In this document: positions 7,399 to 16,106 of the stretch, in pieces | How positions within the stretch are numbered: the first letter of the stretch is position 1 | How the letters are laid out: the number at the start of each line of letters is the position of its first letter | Assembly (NCBI RefSeq): GCF_040605455.1 | Contig: NZ_JBEXCV010000053.1 | Coordinates: forward strand, 1 to 52,733 | DNA: 52,733 nt | Direction: 5' to 3' | Origin: Embleya sp040605455 | Lineage (GTDB): Bacteria > Actinomycetota > Actinomycetes > Streptomycetales > Streptomycetaceae | The notes under the pieces: generated by a model | Databases searched by the model: none | The model's input: the letters and a program-made list of their open reading frames with translations, nothing else | Told to the model about the DNA's origin: nothing | Position numbers and translations under genes: made by a program

Positions 7399-8256
7399 TC
7401 AGTCGGCTTCGAGCACTCTGCCCGCCGGCTGCTCCGACGTGGGCAGGAACGGCGCGATCAGCCACCGGTACAGCGCTGCCCCGATCACGCCGCCGATCAA
7501 CGGCCCGACGATCGGTACCCAGAAGTACAGGTTGCCGTACTGATCGCGCCACGCCCCGTGGTAGCCGGTCAGAAAACTGGCCAGCCGCGGCCCGAAGTCG
7601 CGGGCCGGGTTGATCGCGTAGCCGGCGTCGGCACCGAAAGCCATCCCGATCGCGACCACCAACAGGCCCGTCAGCAACGCGCCGAGGTTGGCCTTGGGTG
7701 CCGTGTTGAGCACGTCCGTCAACGCCATGATCACCAGCAGCAGGATCGCGGTGCCGATGATCTGGTCGCGCAACGCCCCCCATTCGCTGACCGGGAACGT
7801 GCCGTTGCCCGGCAGCGTGGAGAAGACCACCTGCGTCTTGATCGTGTGCCCGGGATCGGCCTGGGCCAGAATCTCCGTGTAGTTCCACCGCACCAGCAGG
7901 GCCGCGACGAACGCTCCCGCGGTCTGCGCGAGCGCGTACGGCGCCACCTTGTGCCATGGGAAGCCGCGGAAGGCGGCGAGCGCCACCGTCACCGCCGGAT
8001 TCAAATGCGCGCCGGAGGTGCGCGCGGCGATGTACACCCCGAACGTCACCCCCAGGCCCCAGGCCCACGCGATGCTGTCGTGATCGCCCAGTTTGCCCGC
8101 GACGACCTGCGCCACCACCCCGGTGCCGAACAGCAGGAGCACCATCGTGCCGACGAATTCGGCGACCAACTCGCCCCCGATCCGCCACCGTTCGCTCGGT
8201 GCCGGGGCCGGGCCCGCCCGGCCCGCCCCGGTCTCCGGCGCTGCGTCCGTGCTCAT
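7399..8256 (-). CDS. glpF: glycerol uptake facilitator, aquaglyceroporin
   Basis: 285-residue membrane channel of the MIP family with six membrane segments. Both half-helix NPA motifs are present: HLNPAVTVA at about residues 85-93 and INPARDFGPR at about 215-224. The Asp right after the second NPA-R is the hallmark of glycerol-conducting GlpF over water-only aquaporins. The N-terminal 20 residues are Ala/Pro-rich and cytoplasmic. ATG 8256 overlaps the glpD stop (ATGA), implying translational coupling. An upstream in-frame extension is Arg-rich noncoding sequence and was rejected. Confidence 0.95.
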   Translation of the reverse strand: MSTDAAPETGAGRAGPAPAPSERWRIGGELVAEFVGTMVLLLFGTGVVAQVVAGKLGDHDSIAWAWGLGVTFGVYIAARTSGAHLNPAVTVALAAFRGFPWHKVAPYALAQTAGAFVAALLVRWNYTEILAQADPGHTIKTQVVFSTLPGNGTFPVSEWGALRDQIIGTAILLLVIMALTDVLNTAPKANLGALLTGLLVVAIGMAFGADAGYAINPARDFGPRLASFLTGYHGAWRDQYGNLYFWVPIVGPLIGGVIGAALYRWLIAPFLPTSEQPAGRVLEAD

Positions 8257-9968
8257 GGCGCCGGAACGATGTCGGGGGCGCCGAGTCGGGCAGCGTCGGC
8301 GGTCAAATCGTCCGGTTGTCGCTGGGCGTCGCGTTCGGCCTCGACTCGCTTCCCGTAGTGCGCGATCTCGTTGCGGATCTGTTGCTCGTCCCAGCCCAGC
8401 GGCTCGGCCATCAGCCGCGCGGCGATCTCGGCGGCCTCCACCCCGCGATCCCACGACTCGATCGAGGCCCGGGTGCGCCGGGTGAGCACGTCGTCCAGGT
8501 GGTGTGCGCCCTCGTGGGTGACCGCATACACCACCTCGGCCCGCAGATAGTCGTCCGCGCCGGGCAACGGCATGGCCAACTCCGGGTCACGCTCGATGAG
8601 TTCGAGCACCTCGCCGATCATCGAGCCGTACCGGGCGAGCAGATGCTCGATGCGCACCACGTGCAGCCCGGACGTCCGGGCCAGGCTGTGCCGGCGATTG
8701 CGCAGCGCCTGGTATCCGTCGGCACCGAGCAGCGGCACGTCGTGGGTCACCGACGGGCCCGGATGCGCGCTGTCGAGCGTGCGCACCGCCTCGTCCACGG
8801 CGTCCTTGGCCATCACCCGATAGGTGGTGTACTTGCCGCCGGCGATCACCACCAGGCCCGGGACGGGATGGCCGACCAGGTGCTCCCGGGACAGCTTGCT
8901 GGTTTCGGCCGCGTCGCCCGCCAGCAGCGGTCGCAGGCCCGCGTACACGCCCTCCACGTCGTCCCGGGACAGCGGCGTGGCCAGCACCCGGTTGACGTGC
9001 TCCAGCAGGTAGTCGATGTCGCGTGAACTCGCGGCGGGGTGCTGCTTGTCCAGGTCCCACGGGGTGTCGGTGGTCCCGATCAGCCAGTGCCGGCCCCACG
9101 GGATCACGAACAGCACACTGGCCTCGGTGCGCAGGATCAGCCCGGACCGCGAGTTCACCCGATCCCGAGGCACGAGCACGTGTACGCCCTTGGACGCCCG
9201 CACATGGAACTGGCCCCGGGTGTCGGCCATCGCCTGGGTGTCGTCGGTCCACACGCCGCTCGCGTTGATCACCTGCTTGGCGTGCACCTCGAACTCGCGG
9301 CCCGACTCGACGTCGACGACCGTCGCGCCGGTGACCCGCTCGCCCTGCCGGAGGAAGCCGGTGACCCTGGTCCGGTTGGCCACGTGCGCGCCGTACGCGG
9401 CGGCCGTGCGGGTGATGGTCATGGTGTGCCGGGCGTCGTCGACCTGCGCGTCCCAGTACTGCACCGCGCCGATCAGCGCATCCGACTTGAGCGCGGGCAC
9501 CTCGCTCAGCGCACGGTGCTTGGTGAGATGCCGGTGATGCGGCAGGCCCCGGGAATTGCCGGAGGTCGCGCCCATCATGTCGTACAGGAGCACCCCGGCG
9601 CCGACGTACAGCCGCTCCCACCCGCGATGCGTCAGCGGATACAGGAACTTCACCGGGCGCACCAGGTGCGGGGCCAGCCGTTGCACCAGCAGACCGCGTT
9701 CACGCAGCGCCTCCTGGACGAGCCGGAAGTCCAGCATCTCCAGGTAGCGCAGTCCGCCGTGGATGAGCTTGCTGGAGCGACTGGAGGTGCCGCTGGCCCA
9801 GTCCCGGCCCTCGACCAGGCCCACGCTCAGGCCCCTGGTGACGGCGTCCAGCGCGCACCCGGCACCGACGACGCCTCCGCCGATGACCAGGATGTCCAAC
9901 TCGTGACCGGATCCCATGGCGGTCAGGGCATCTTCGCGGGCCTTGGGCGACAGGGCGACGGGTTGCAC
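8253..9968 (-). CDS. glpD: aerobic glycerol-3-phosphate dehydrogenase
   Basis: 571-residue flavoprotein that oxidises sn-glycerol 3-phosphate to dihydroxyacetone phosphate at the membrane and passes electrons to quinone. The FAD-binding Rossmann motif ILVIGGGVVGAGCALDAV is at about residues 26-43, followed by the GlpD signatures SSRSSKLIHGGLRYLE and VLFVIPWGRHWLIGTTDTPWD. The GTG start at 9968 is preceded by GAGGAGA. It is the first gene of the glp operon. No IclR-type regulator (GylR in streptomycetes) adjoins it; the divergent neighbour is a sensor kinase. Confidence 0.96.
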   Translation of the reverse strand: MQPVALSPKAREDALTAMGSGHELDILVIGGGVVGAGCALDAVTRGLSVGLVEGRDWASGTSSRSSKLIHGGLRYLEMLDFRLVQEALRERGLLVQRLAPHLVRPVKFLYPLTHRGWERLYVGAGVLLYDMMGATSGNSRGLPHHRHLTKHRALSEVPALKSDALIGAVQYWDAQVDDARHTMTITRTAAAYGAHVANRTRVTGFLRQGERVTGATVVDVESGREFEVHAKQVINASGVWTDDTQAMADTRGQFHVRASKGVHVLVPRDRVNSRSGLILRTEASVLFVIPWGRHWLIGTTDTPWDLDKQHPAASSRDIDYLLEHVNRVLATPLSRDDVEGVYAGLRPLLAGDAAETSKLSREHLVGHPVPGLVVIAGGKYTTYRVMAKDAVDEAVRTLDSAHPGPSVTHDVPLLGADGYQALRNRRHSLARTSGLHVVRIEHLLARYGSMIGEVLELIERDPELAMPLPGADDYLRAEVVYAVTHEGAHHLDDVLTRRTRASIESWDRGVEAAEIAARLMAEPLGWDEQQIRNEIAHYGKRVEAERDAQRQPDDLTADAARLGAPDIVPAP

Positions 9969-10104
9969 GTCGAATCTCCTCGGCAGGGAAATGCTGGGCC
10001 CCTACATTCGATGGCCTGCGCTCCCCACCTGCACGTCGAGCCACGCCCATTGTGGGCCGGGCGGAGTAACGCTGGAGGTCGCGGGTTCGCCCGAACGAGG
10101 CGAT

Positions 10105-10118
10105 CGATCGGCCGATCG
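10105..10118. promoter_or_regulatory. 14-bp palindrome in glpD/kinase intergenic region
   Basis: CGATCGGCCGATCG is a perfect palindrome 13 bp before the kinase start codon, in the 163-bp divergent region. A smaller dyad, TTCGCCCGAA, lies at about 10086-10095. They may be operators for either direction. No regulator can be assigned. Confidence 0.4.
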
Positions 10119-10131
10119 GTGATCCCGTACG

Positions 10132-12231
10132 GTGATGCCTGCGACGGATCGACAGGCGGGAGTCGGGGCAGTGGTGGAGGTGGTCGGGGCAGAGGATCCG
10201 CGGTGGATCGGTTCGTTCGCGGTGCTGGGCCGGTTGGGGGCGGGCGGCATGGGGCAGGTGTTCCTGGCCCGGTCGCCCGGCGGGCGGCTGGTGGCGGTCA
10301 AGACCGTGCATGCCGAACTGGCCGCGGACCCGCACTTCCGGCGGCGGTTCGCGGGGGAAATCGCGGCGATGCGTCGGATCGGCGGCTTTTGGACGGCCGC
10401 GTTCGTCGACGCGGACGCCGAGGCCGAGACGCCGTGGCTGGCCACCGAGTACATCATCGGACCCTCGCTGACCCAGGCCGTGACCGCGCACGGGCCGCTG
10501 CCCGAGTCGAGCGCGCGGGTGCTGGCCGCCGGGCTGGCCGAGTCGCTGGCGGCGATCCACGCGGTCGGCCTCGTGCATCGCGACCTCAAACCGTCCAATG
10601 TGCTGCTGACCGCCGACGGCCCGCGGGTGATCGACTTCGGCATCGCCCGGCTCGTACACGGCACGAGCGAACTGACCCGGACAGGGCACCTGATCGGCTC
10701 GCCGGGCTTCCTGTCGCCCGAGCAGGCCAGGGGAGACGAGGTCGGGCCCGCGAGCGACGTGTTCGCGGTCGGTCTGGTGTTGACCTACGCGACGACGGGC
10801 GCGTCGGCGTTCGGGGCGGGGGAAGCGGCGCAGCTGCTGTTCCGGGTGGTGTACGAAGAGCCTCGGCTGGATGCCGTGCCCATGGGGTTGCGGCCCCTGG
10901 TCGCGGCCTGTCTGCACAAGGATCCGGCGGAGCGGCCGACGCCCGGCCGGATTCTTGGGCTGCTCGGCGCGTCGGCGCGGCCGGCGGCCGACGACTGGCT
11001 GCCGGCGGCGCATTCCGCCCTGGTCCGGAACCGACCGGCGGCGCCGGCGGCGGTGGGCGGGTCGCCGACGTACCCGAGGCGGCCGGCGGAGGCCGCGGTC
11101 ACCGCGCCGGCGCCGCCGGTAGGATCCGTGCCGCCGCCCAGGCCCGTGCACGCACCGGATCCTGTGCAGCCGCCGGCTGCCGTGTGGTCACCGGTTCCGG
11201 CGCCGCCGGCGGCACCGCCGTTCGGGCCGCCCGCGAAGGGTTCCGGGATACCGCGCCGCCGGTTGCTGATCGGCGGCTCGGTGGTGGCTGCGGCGCTCGC
11301 GGGTGGGACCACGTACCTGCTCACCGGCGACGACGGCGGGAACACTGATCCGGCGGCGAAGAAGTCCTCGCCGAGCGCGAGTTCGTCGGGGAAAGCGCCG
11401 ACGGGGGCCGCGCCGGGCGCGAACGCCTCCCGGCCGCCGGTGGGTTCGGGCTCGAACGCCTCTGCTCCGCTGTCCGGTGTGCTGCCCGACAGGTACAAGA
11501 ACGGGCAGCCGCTCGCCGTCGGGGTGGACGCCACCTATCCGCCCAACGAGTTCCTCGATGCCGACGGCAAGGGGGTGATCGGGCTGACCGCCGATCTGGC
11601 CAAGGCGATCGGCGAACAACTCGGCGTCGGACTGCAATTGCGTAACTTGGGCTTCGGGGAGCTGTTGCCCGCCCTCAAGTCCGCCCACATCGATCTGATC
11701 ATGTCCTCGATGCTGGATACGCCGGCGCGCCGGGCCGAGGGGATCGACTTCGTCGACTACTTCCGGGCCGGCTCCGCGATCCTGGTCGCCAAAGGCAACA
11801 CCCGGCGCATCCGGGGCCTTTTCGACCTGTGTGGGTGCAGGGTGGCGATCATTCGGGGCACGGCCCAGGACGATTTCGCCGACGACACGGGCGCCCGGTG
11901 CGGATCCGCGGGCGCGGTCATCAAGGTCTCCTGCTCCACCATGGCCGAAGCGGCCACGCGGATCCGCCAGGGCGAGGCCGACGCGGGCCTGTTCGACTAC
12001 CCCGCCGCCGTGTACTCCGCGCAGAACTCGGCCGACGGTCTTGAGGTCGTGGACGGACAGATCGGCCCCGAGCCGTGCGGAATCGCCTTCCGCAAGACCG
12101 ACCCGCAACTGCGCGACGCGATCCGCCAGGCACTGGAGCGGTTGCTGACCAGCGGTGACTACCAGCGGATCGTGGCTCGATGGCACCTGTCGGCGGGCGC
12201 CGTCTCGAAGGTGACGGTGAACGGCGGTTGA
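10132..12231 (+). CDS. receptor Ser/Thr protein kinase fused to extracellular solute-binding domain
   Basis: 699 residues. Kinase domain about 28-280: Gly-rich loop RLGAGGMGQVFLA (35-47), Lys57 in AVK, catalytic HRDLKPSN (149-156), DFG (168-170) and SPEQARG in place of APE. All catalytic residues are intact, so it should be active. A Pro/Ala-rich juxtamembrane linker (about 300-370) leads to one membrane helix (about 377-397) after RRR, then a Ser/Gly-rich spacer. An extracellular family-3 solute-binding fold follows (about 455-690; VGVDATYPPNEFLDADGK, GLTADLAKAIGEQL, DLIMSSMLDTPARRAEGIDFVD). The topology is kinase inside, ligand-binding domain outside, so it probably senses an amino-acid-like solute. 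ATG 10135 is an equally possible start. It is divergent from the glp operon. The ligand is unknown. Confidence 0.9.
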   Translation: MMPATDRQAGVGAVVEVVGAEDPRWIGSFAVLGRLGAGGMGQVFLARSPGGRLVAVKTVHAELAADPHFRRRFAGEIAAMRRIGGFWTAAFVDADAEAETPWLATEYIIGPSLTQAVTAHGPLPESSARVLAAGLAESLAAIHAVGLVHRDLKPSNVLLTADGPRVIDFGIARLVHGTSELTRTGHLIGSPGFLSPEQARGDEVGPASDVFAVGLVLTYATTGASAFGAGEAAQLLFRVVYEEPRLDAVPMGLRPLVAACLHKDPAERPTPGRILGLLGASARPAADDWLPAAHSALVRNRPAAPAAVGGSPTYPRRPAEAAVTAPAPPVGSVPPPRPVHAPDPVQPPAAVWSPVPAPPAAPPFGPPAKGSGIPRRRLLIGGSVVAAALAGGTTYLLTGDDGGNTDPAAKKSSPSASSSGKAPTGAAPGANASRPPVGSGSNASAPLSGVLPDRYKNGQPLAVGVDATYPPNEFLDADGKGVIGLTADLAKAIGEQLGVGLQLRNLGFGELLPALKSAHIDLIMSSMLDTPARRAEGIDFVDYFRAGSAILVAKGNTRRIRGLFDLCGCRVAIIRGTAQDDFADDTGARCGSAGAVIKVSCSTMAEAATRIRQGEADAGLFDYPAAVYSAQNSADGLEVVDGQIGPEPCGIAFRKTDPQLRDAIRQALERLLTSGDYQRIVARWHLSAGAVSKVTVNGG

Positions 12232-12371
12232 CCTGACCGGACTCGGGACGGGGCGGGTACGCGCCCGGGCTGCGACGATCCCCTCGCGTACCGGTTGCGC
12301 CGATCCGCCGGGAACCGATCGGCGGCACGCCCCGTCGCCCCGACCGAGCCCGGTGCCGGATCAGTGCTGCC

Positions 12372-12491
12372 CGAATCGTCGAACTCCACCACGAACGCCC
12401 CGGCCTGCCGGGCCGGTCCTGCCGCCGCCCGACTCTCGCCCACGCCGGAGGCGCCGCCGAGGAGAAGGATGTCCCACTGTGCGTCGATCAT
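12372..12491 (-). pseudogene. remnant of P-loop kinase/ATPase N-terminus
   Basis: About 40 codons from ATG 12491 read MIDAQWDILLLGGASGVGES and then on to FVVEFDD. This looks like the start of a 2-phosphoglycerate-kinase-like or AAA P-loop protein, whose Walker A would read GGASGVGKS. Here the catalytic Lys is replaced by Glu, and homology-like sequence stops after FVVEFDD, running into low-complexity coding noise. It is best read as a decayed, truncated gene. The rest of 12232-12572 holds no gene I can support. Confidence 0.55.
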
Positions 12492-12572
12492 CGATCGACG
12501 GTATCGCAGCCCGTCGGGGGAACAGGCGGTATGGAATCCGTTGAATCCTGGTGCGTCATCTGCGGAACTCTG

Positions 12573-13214
12573 TCACCCGGTGCGGGTGGCCAGTGCTTCG
12601 AGTGTGTCGTACGCCTGGTTCAGCGACTTCTCGGCCAGCGGCTTGAGTGCGGACATCGCCGGGACGGAAGCGGCCAGGGTGAGTTCGGCATGGACGAACT
12701 CCAGGTCGTCCGCGAGGCCGATCGAGCGCAGGACGGCACGCAGGTACGGCTCCTGGTGATCCCAGCCCTCGCGCGGCGTGCCGGGAGCGTAGGACCCGCC
12801 CCTCGTGGTGACCACCACAACCGACGTGCCCGCCAACGCCCCCGGGCCGCCGTCGGGTGTGACCATGTTGGCCGGGGTGACGATGCGGTCCAGCCAGGCC
12901 TTGACCGTCGACGGGATCGAGTAGTTGTACATGGGCACGCCCAGTACGACGGTGTCCGCAGCGCGCAGTTCGGCGTTCAGCGCTTCGGTCAGGGCTCGTT
13001 CCTGCGGCGGCTCGCCGTGTCCGCGGCTGGGGTCGAGCAGCGCTTCGCGGACCTCGTGGGTGATGTGCGGGACGGGTTCGGCGGCCAGGTCGCGGTGGGT
13101 GTAGCCGCCGTCGGGGTGGGTGTCGCGCCAGCGCGCGGCGAAGTGGGTGGACAGTTCCCGGGACACCGAGCCGCTGTGGCGGATGCTGGCGTCCAGGTGC
13201 AGGAGGGAGGGCAT
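12573..13214 (-). CDS. azoR: FMN-dependent NADH:quinone oxidoreductase / azoreductase
   Basis: 213 residues, the usual AzoR length, with a flavodoxin-like fold. LLHLDASIRHSGSVSREL (about residues 4-21) is the phosphate-binding loop for FMN, and PMYNYSIPSTVKAWLDRI (about 94-111) is the highly conserved isoalloxazine-contacting segment. The family reduces quinones and azo compounds with NADH by two-electron steps, protecting against thiol and quinone stress. ATG 13214 is chosen because upstream sequence is Arg-rich and the FMN loop begins at once; GGAG-like sequence lies nearby. It is monocistronic and divergent from the Asp23 gene. Confidence 0.92.
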   Translation of the reverse strand: MPSLLHLDASIRHSGSVSRELSTHFAARWRDTHPDGGYTHRDLAAEPVPHITHEVREALLDPSRGHGEPPQERALTEALNAELRAADTVVLGVPMYNYSIPSTVKAWLDRIVTPANMVTPDGGPGALAGTSVVVVTTRGGSYAPGTPREGWDHQEPYLRAVLRSIGLADDLEFVHAELTLAASVPAMSALKPLAEKSLNQAYDTLEALATRTG

Positions 13215-13413
13215 GTACGACCTCGAATCGTGGGCGAGCGGGGTGGCGGATCGGAGCGGGCCGGGCCGGCGACGGTCGGGCTCGGTCTCGGCACCGCGTG
13301 TCCACGACCGTAGCCATTGACGCAGGCGTGAGGGCAAGGTCGTGCCCGGTCCGCGTCCGACGCGGGCGACGTGCTGAACACGATCGACCGGCGCACGTTC
13401 AAGGGCACCGCGT

Positions 13414-13451
13414 CAGGCCCGACCGGCGCGTCGACGCGCCGGTCGGGCCTG
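13414..13451. repeat. perfect 17-bp stem hairpin between divergent genes
   Basis: CAGGCCCGACCGGCGCG at 13414-13430 and its exact complement at 13435-13451 enclose a 4-nt TCGA loop; the whole is a 38-bp palindrome. It lies between genes that both start away from it, so it terminates neither. It might end an unseen transcript, bind a regulator, or mark a lost gene. Otherwise 13215-13604 holds no gene I can support. Confidence 0.8.
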
Positions 13452-13604
13452 CGTGATCGGGCGCAAGTCGGCGCTTTGGATGCGGAGTTGGGCGGCTGGG
13501 GGAATCCCGTCGGCAGGATTGAGCGTGCCTGTGCCGGGCAGACGGCCGGGCACAGTGCCTGCGACCGGTGGGCGCGAGCCGAAGCCGAAGAAGGGTCGCG
13601 TGTG

Positions 13605-14102
13605 ATGTCTGATCCGAAGGACGTGACGGACATGGTGGCGATGCGGTCGAACGCCGCCGGCGGAGCGCAACTCGTGCCGGGTGGGCCGGGTCGATCGCCG
13701 CAACCGGTGCCGGCGGCCGCCGGCACGCGCGGTCGCACCGCGATTGCCGACGGCGTGGTCGCGAAGATCACCGGATTGGCCGCCCGGGAGATCGAGGGTG
13801 TGTATGCGCTGGGCGGTTCGATGACGCGAGCGTTGGACGCGGTGCGCCAGCGGGTACCGGGCGGTCGACCGAACGTGGCGCACGGGGTGAGCGTGGAGGT
13901 CGGGGAGCGGCAGTGCGCTCTCGATCTGAACCTGGTGGTGGAGTACGGCGTGCCGATCGCCGAACTGGGCCAGGCGGTACGCGGGCACGTCATCGACACC
14001 GTCGAGCGGATGACCGGGCTGGAGGTGGTCGAGGTGAACGTGGCCGTGGACGACATCCACCTGTCCGACGGCGACCCGCACGCGTCGGCTCGGGTCGAAT
14101 AG
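13605..14102 (+). CDS. Asp23/Gls24 family envelope stress protein
   Basis: 165 residues. After a Gly/Pro-rich N-terminal 40 residues comes a complete Asp23 (DUF322) domain: GRTAIADGVVAKITGLAAREIEGVYALGG, then VEVGERQCALDLNLVVEYGVPIAELGQAVRGHVIDTVERMTGLEVVEVNVAVDDI. These proteins sit at the membrane in Gram-positive bacteria and are linked to alkaline and envelope stress. Actinomycetes often have several copies near Asp23 membrane partners, but no partner is present here. AGAAGG precedes GTG 13602 and ATG 13605; either could be the start. Confidence 0.92.
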   Translation: MSDPKDVTDMVAMRSNAAGGAQLVPGGPGRSPQPVPAAAGTRGRTAIADGVVAKITGLAAREIEGVYALGGSMTRALDAVRQRVPGGRPNVAHGVSVEVGERQCALDLNLVVEYGVPIAELGQAVRGHVIDTVERMTGLEVVEVNVAVDDIHLSDGDPHASARVE

Positions 14103-14298
14103 GCGCGCAGGTCGGTCGGTTCGTGCCGCATGGGCACGCGCGTCGGCCCAACGAGCAGGTGGGTTTTCGCGGTTCGAGCGTGGCGGCGTCGTGGGGTCGG
14201 ATCGGCCGAGGTGCTCGCTTGCCTGGGCTTGGGCACCGGCCCGGCCTCTGCCGGGGTGGCGGCCGGGTGGGGGCGTCTCGTCGTGCGCGTCCGGCCGT

Positions 14299-15672
14299 TC
14301 ACTCAGTCGTCGTGGCCGGCGTTGTGGCGTTGCGGTGGTCGCGGTCGCTCGGGCCGGTCGGGTGGCGGAGTGCGTCGTGGTAGGCCGTGCAGACGGCGTC
14401 GGTCACCGCGTCCGCGTTCGCGAGGCGGGTCAGGCGGTGCCGGCCGGCTCGACTCAGGCGTCGGCGTTCGTGCGGGTGGGTCAGGAGGCTGTCGAGGGCC
14501 CGGGTCAGGGCGGCCACGTCGGCGGGTTCGACCAGGACGCCCGCTTGGCCGTGGCCCAGTTGGTGGGGGATGGCGCCGACGGTGGTGGCGATCACGGGTA
14601 CGCCCGCGGCCATCGCCTCCAGGACGACCAGCGGGGCACCCTCGGTCACGGACGGGACGCACAGGATGTCCAGGGCGGCCACCGCTGCCGGGCCGTCCGT
14701 CCGCATCCCGCCGAAGCGGACCCGGTCGCCGAGCCGCAAATCCGCTGCCAGCGAGCGCAGTTCCCCGCGCAGTCGGCCGTCGCCCACGACGCTGAAGTCC
14801 ACCTCGGGATGCCGATCCGCGAGTCGGGCGGCGGCACGCAGGAAGAATTCCACACCCTTCTCGGGTTCCAGTCGGCCGACCACGCCGACCGTCAGCGGTG
14901 CGTCACGAGGGCTCGGGAGTGTCGCCGGCGTGCCGCCGAACACCGCGGTGCCCACCACCCGGACCCGTGCGGTGGGGACCCGATCGACCCGACGCAGCCG
15001 GTCCGCGATCTGCTCGGAGACGGCCAAAACCAGTGCACATCGGCGGTACAACGGGCGGCTGTAGGCGCGCGCGAGGGGTCCACGCCAGGACGCCATGCTG
15101 TGCTCGGTCACCACCACCGGGACGCGAGCGATGGGGCCGGCGAGGGCCGCGGCCATGGTGGCGGCATGCACGTGCGCATGGACCACGTCGAATCGCCCCG
15201 CCCGGACCAGGCGCGCGATCCGCAGCGCCAGCATCGGGCTGACCAGGCGGGCCACCCGGTGCGTGCCCAGCACGACGACCGACACGCCCGCGGCCGCGAG
15301 TTCGGCTCCGGCCGGCCCGTCCTCGGTACAGGCCAGCACCACCGTGTGCCCACACGCCGCCAACGCGCCCGCCAATCCCGCGACTTGCCGCTGCGCGCCG
15401 CCGATGCGCAGGTCGTCCACCACGAGCAGCACCCGCAGCGGCCCACGCCCGTCCGCACCCCCCTGCCCGTGCGGCGTCCCCCTGACCCCGATCGTCGCCC
15501 CCCTGGTGCACGGTTGCCGCAGTGTCGCGTCCCCGTCATACGAGGATGTCCCTTCTCGGGCGCCGGGGCAGGCGAGAGCCGATATCGGCCCGATGGCCCG
15601 AAGGCTCGACCGCATTGTCCGCAGGGGTCGGAATCCATGGTCGACGCGCGTGAAGAACAAGACGCGGAGCAT
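14299..15672 (-). CDS. GT4 family glycosyltransferase
   Basis: A GT-B-fold retaining glycosyltransferase. N-terminal acceptor domain: LRVLLVVDDLRIGGAQRQVA with the usual glycine loop, then FDVVHAHVHAA. C-terminal nucleotide-sugar domain: GVVGRLEPEKGVEFFLRAAA and the E-x7-E motif in SVTEGAPLVVLEAMAAGVPVIAT. The recognisable enzyme is about 365 residues. The Met at 15672 (457 residues) gives an unusual extra 90-residue N-terminus, and the ribosome-binding site is unclear, so the true start is uncertain. It is on the same strand as the cyclodipeptide synthase and about 435 bp downstream. Whether they are linked is unknown. Donor sugar and acceptor cannot be read. Confidence 0.85.
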   Translation of the reverse strand: MLRVLFFTRVDHGFRPLRTMRSSLRAIGPISALACPGAREGTSSYDGDATLRQPCTRGATIGVRGTPHGQGGADGRGPLRVLLVVDDLRIGGAQRQVAGLAGALAACGHTVVLACTEDGPAGAELAAAGVSVVVLGTHRVARLVSPMLALRIARLVRAGRFDVVHAHVHAATMAAALAGPIARVPVVVTEHSMASWRGPLARAYSRPLYRRCALVLAVSEQIADRLRRVDRVPTARVRVVGTAVFGGTPATLPSPRDAPLTVGVVGRLEPEKGVEFFLRAAARLADRHPEVDFSVVGDGRLRGELRSLAADLRLGDRVRFGGMRTDGPAAVAALDILCVPSVTEGAPLVVLEAMAAGVPVIATTVGAIPHQLGHGQAGVLVEPADVAALTRALDSLLTHPHERRRLSRAGRHRLTRLANADAVTDAVCTAYHDALRHPTGPSDRDHRNATTPATTTE

Positions 15673-15968
15673 GACGCGGGCCGGTGTTTCGGCGGCCGAC
15701 CGGGAGGCACGGCGGGGGGTCGGGCGTCGGCTGCCCGCCGCCGGCGGGGCAAGGTCCGCCCCGGACCGCGCCGTTGACGTCATGACATCGGAACGGGCGG
15801 GCAGGCGGGAACGGTGCGATTTCGATCCGGACACACAGGCGGCATGACGCTCGCGCAGCGAACGGAACGGCCGGAACGATCAGTGCTGTCGGTACGGCCC
15901 GAGGGGCCGCCGGGAACGGCGCGACCGTCGTGGGTGGGAGCGGCAGCCGGTCCCGCCCGCGACGGGGC

Positions 15969-16106
15969 TCACTTCGCGGCGATGGCGGCGGCCTGGGTGA
16001 GATACCAGCCGCCGGTGACGTACTCCGCGTCGATGTACAGAGGCGCACCCGGCGGTTGTGAGGCGGTTGGAACGGTCGGTGTGCCGGGGCGGGCCGGGCC
16101 CGGGAG
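15969..16106 (-). pseudogene. in-frame coding-like tail after the CDPS stop codon
   Basis: Directly after the TGA that ends the cyclodipeptide synthase, the same frame stays open for about 45 codons to a TGA at 15969. The last 23 codons, starting LYIDAEYVTGGWYLTQAAA, have over 90% G/C in third positions and protein-like composition. The first 20 or so are a Pro/Gly/Thr-rich linker. No ATG or GTG start exists inside. It may be a C-terminal part cut off by a nonsense mutation, a stop-readthrough extension, or the remnant of another gene. Confidence 0.45.
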
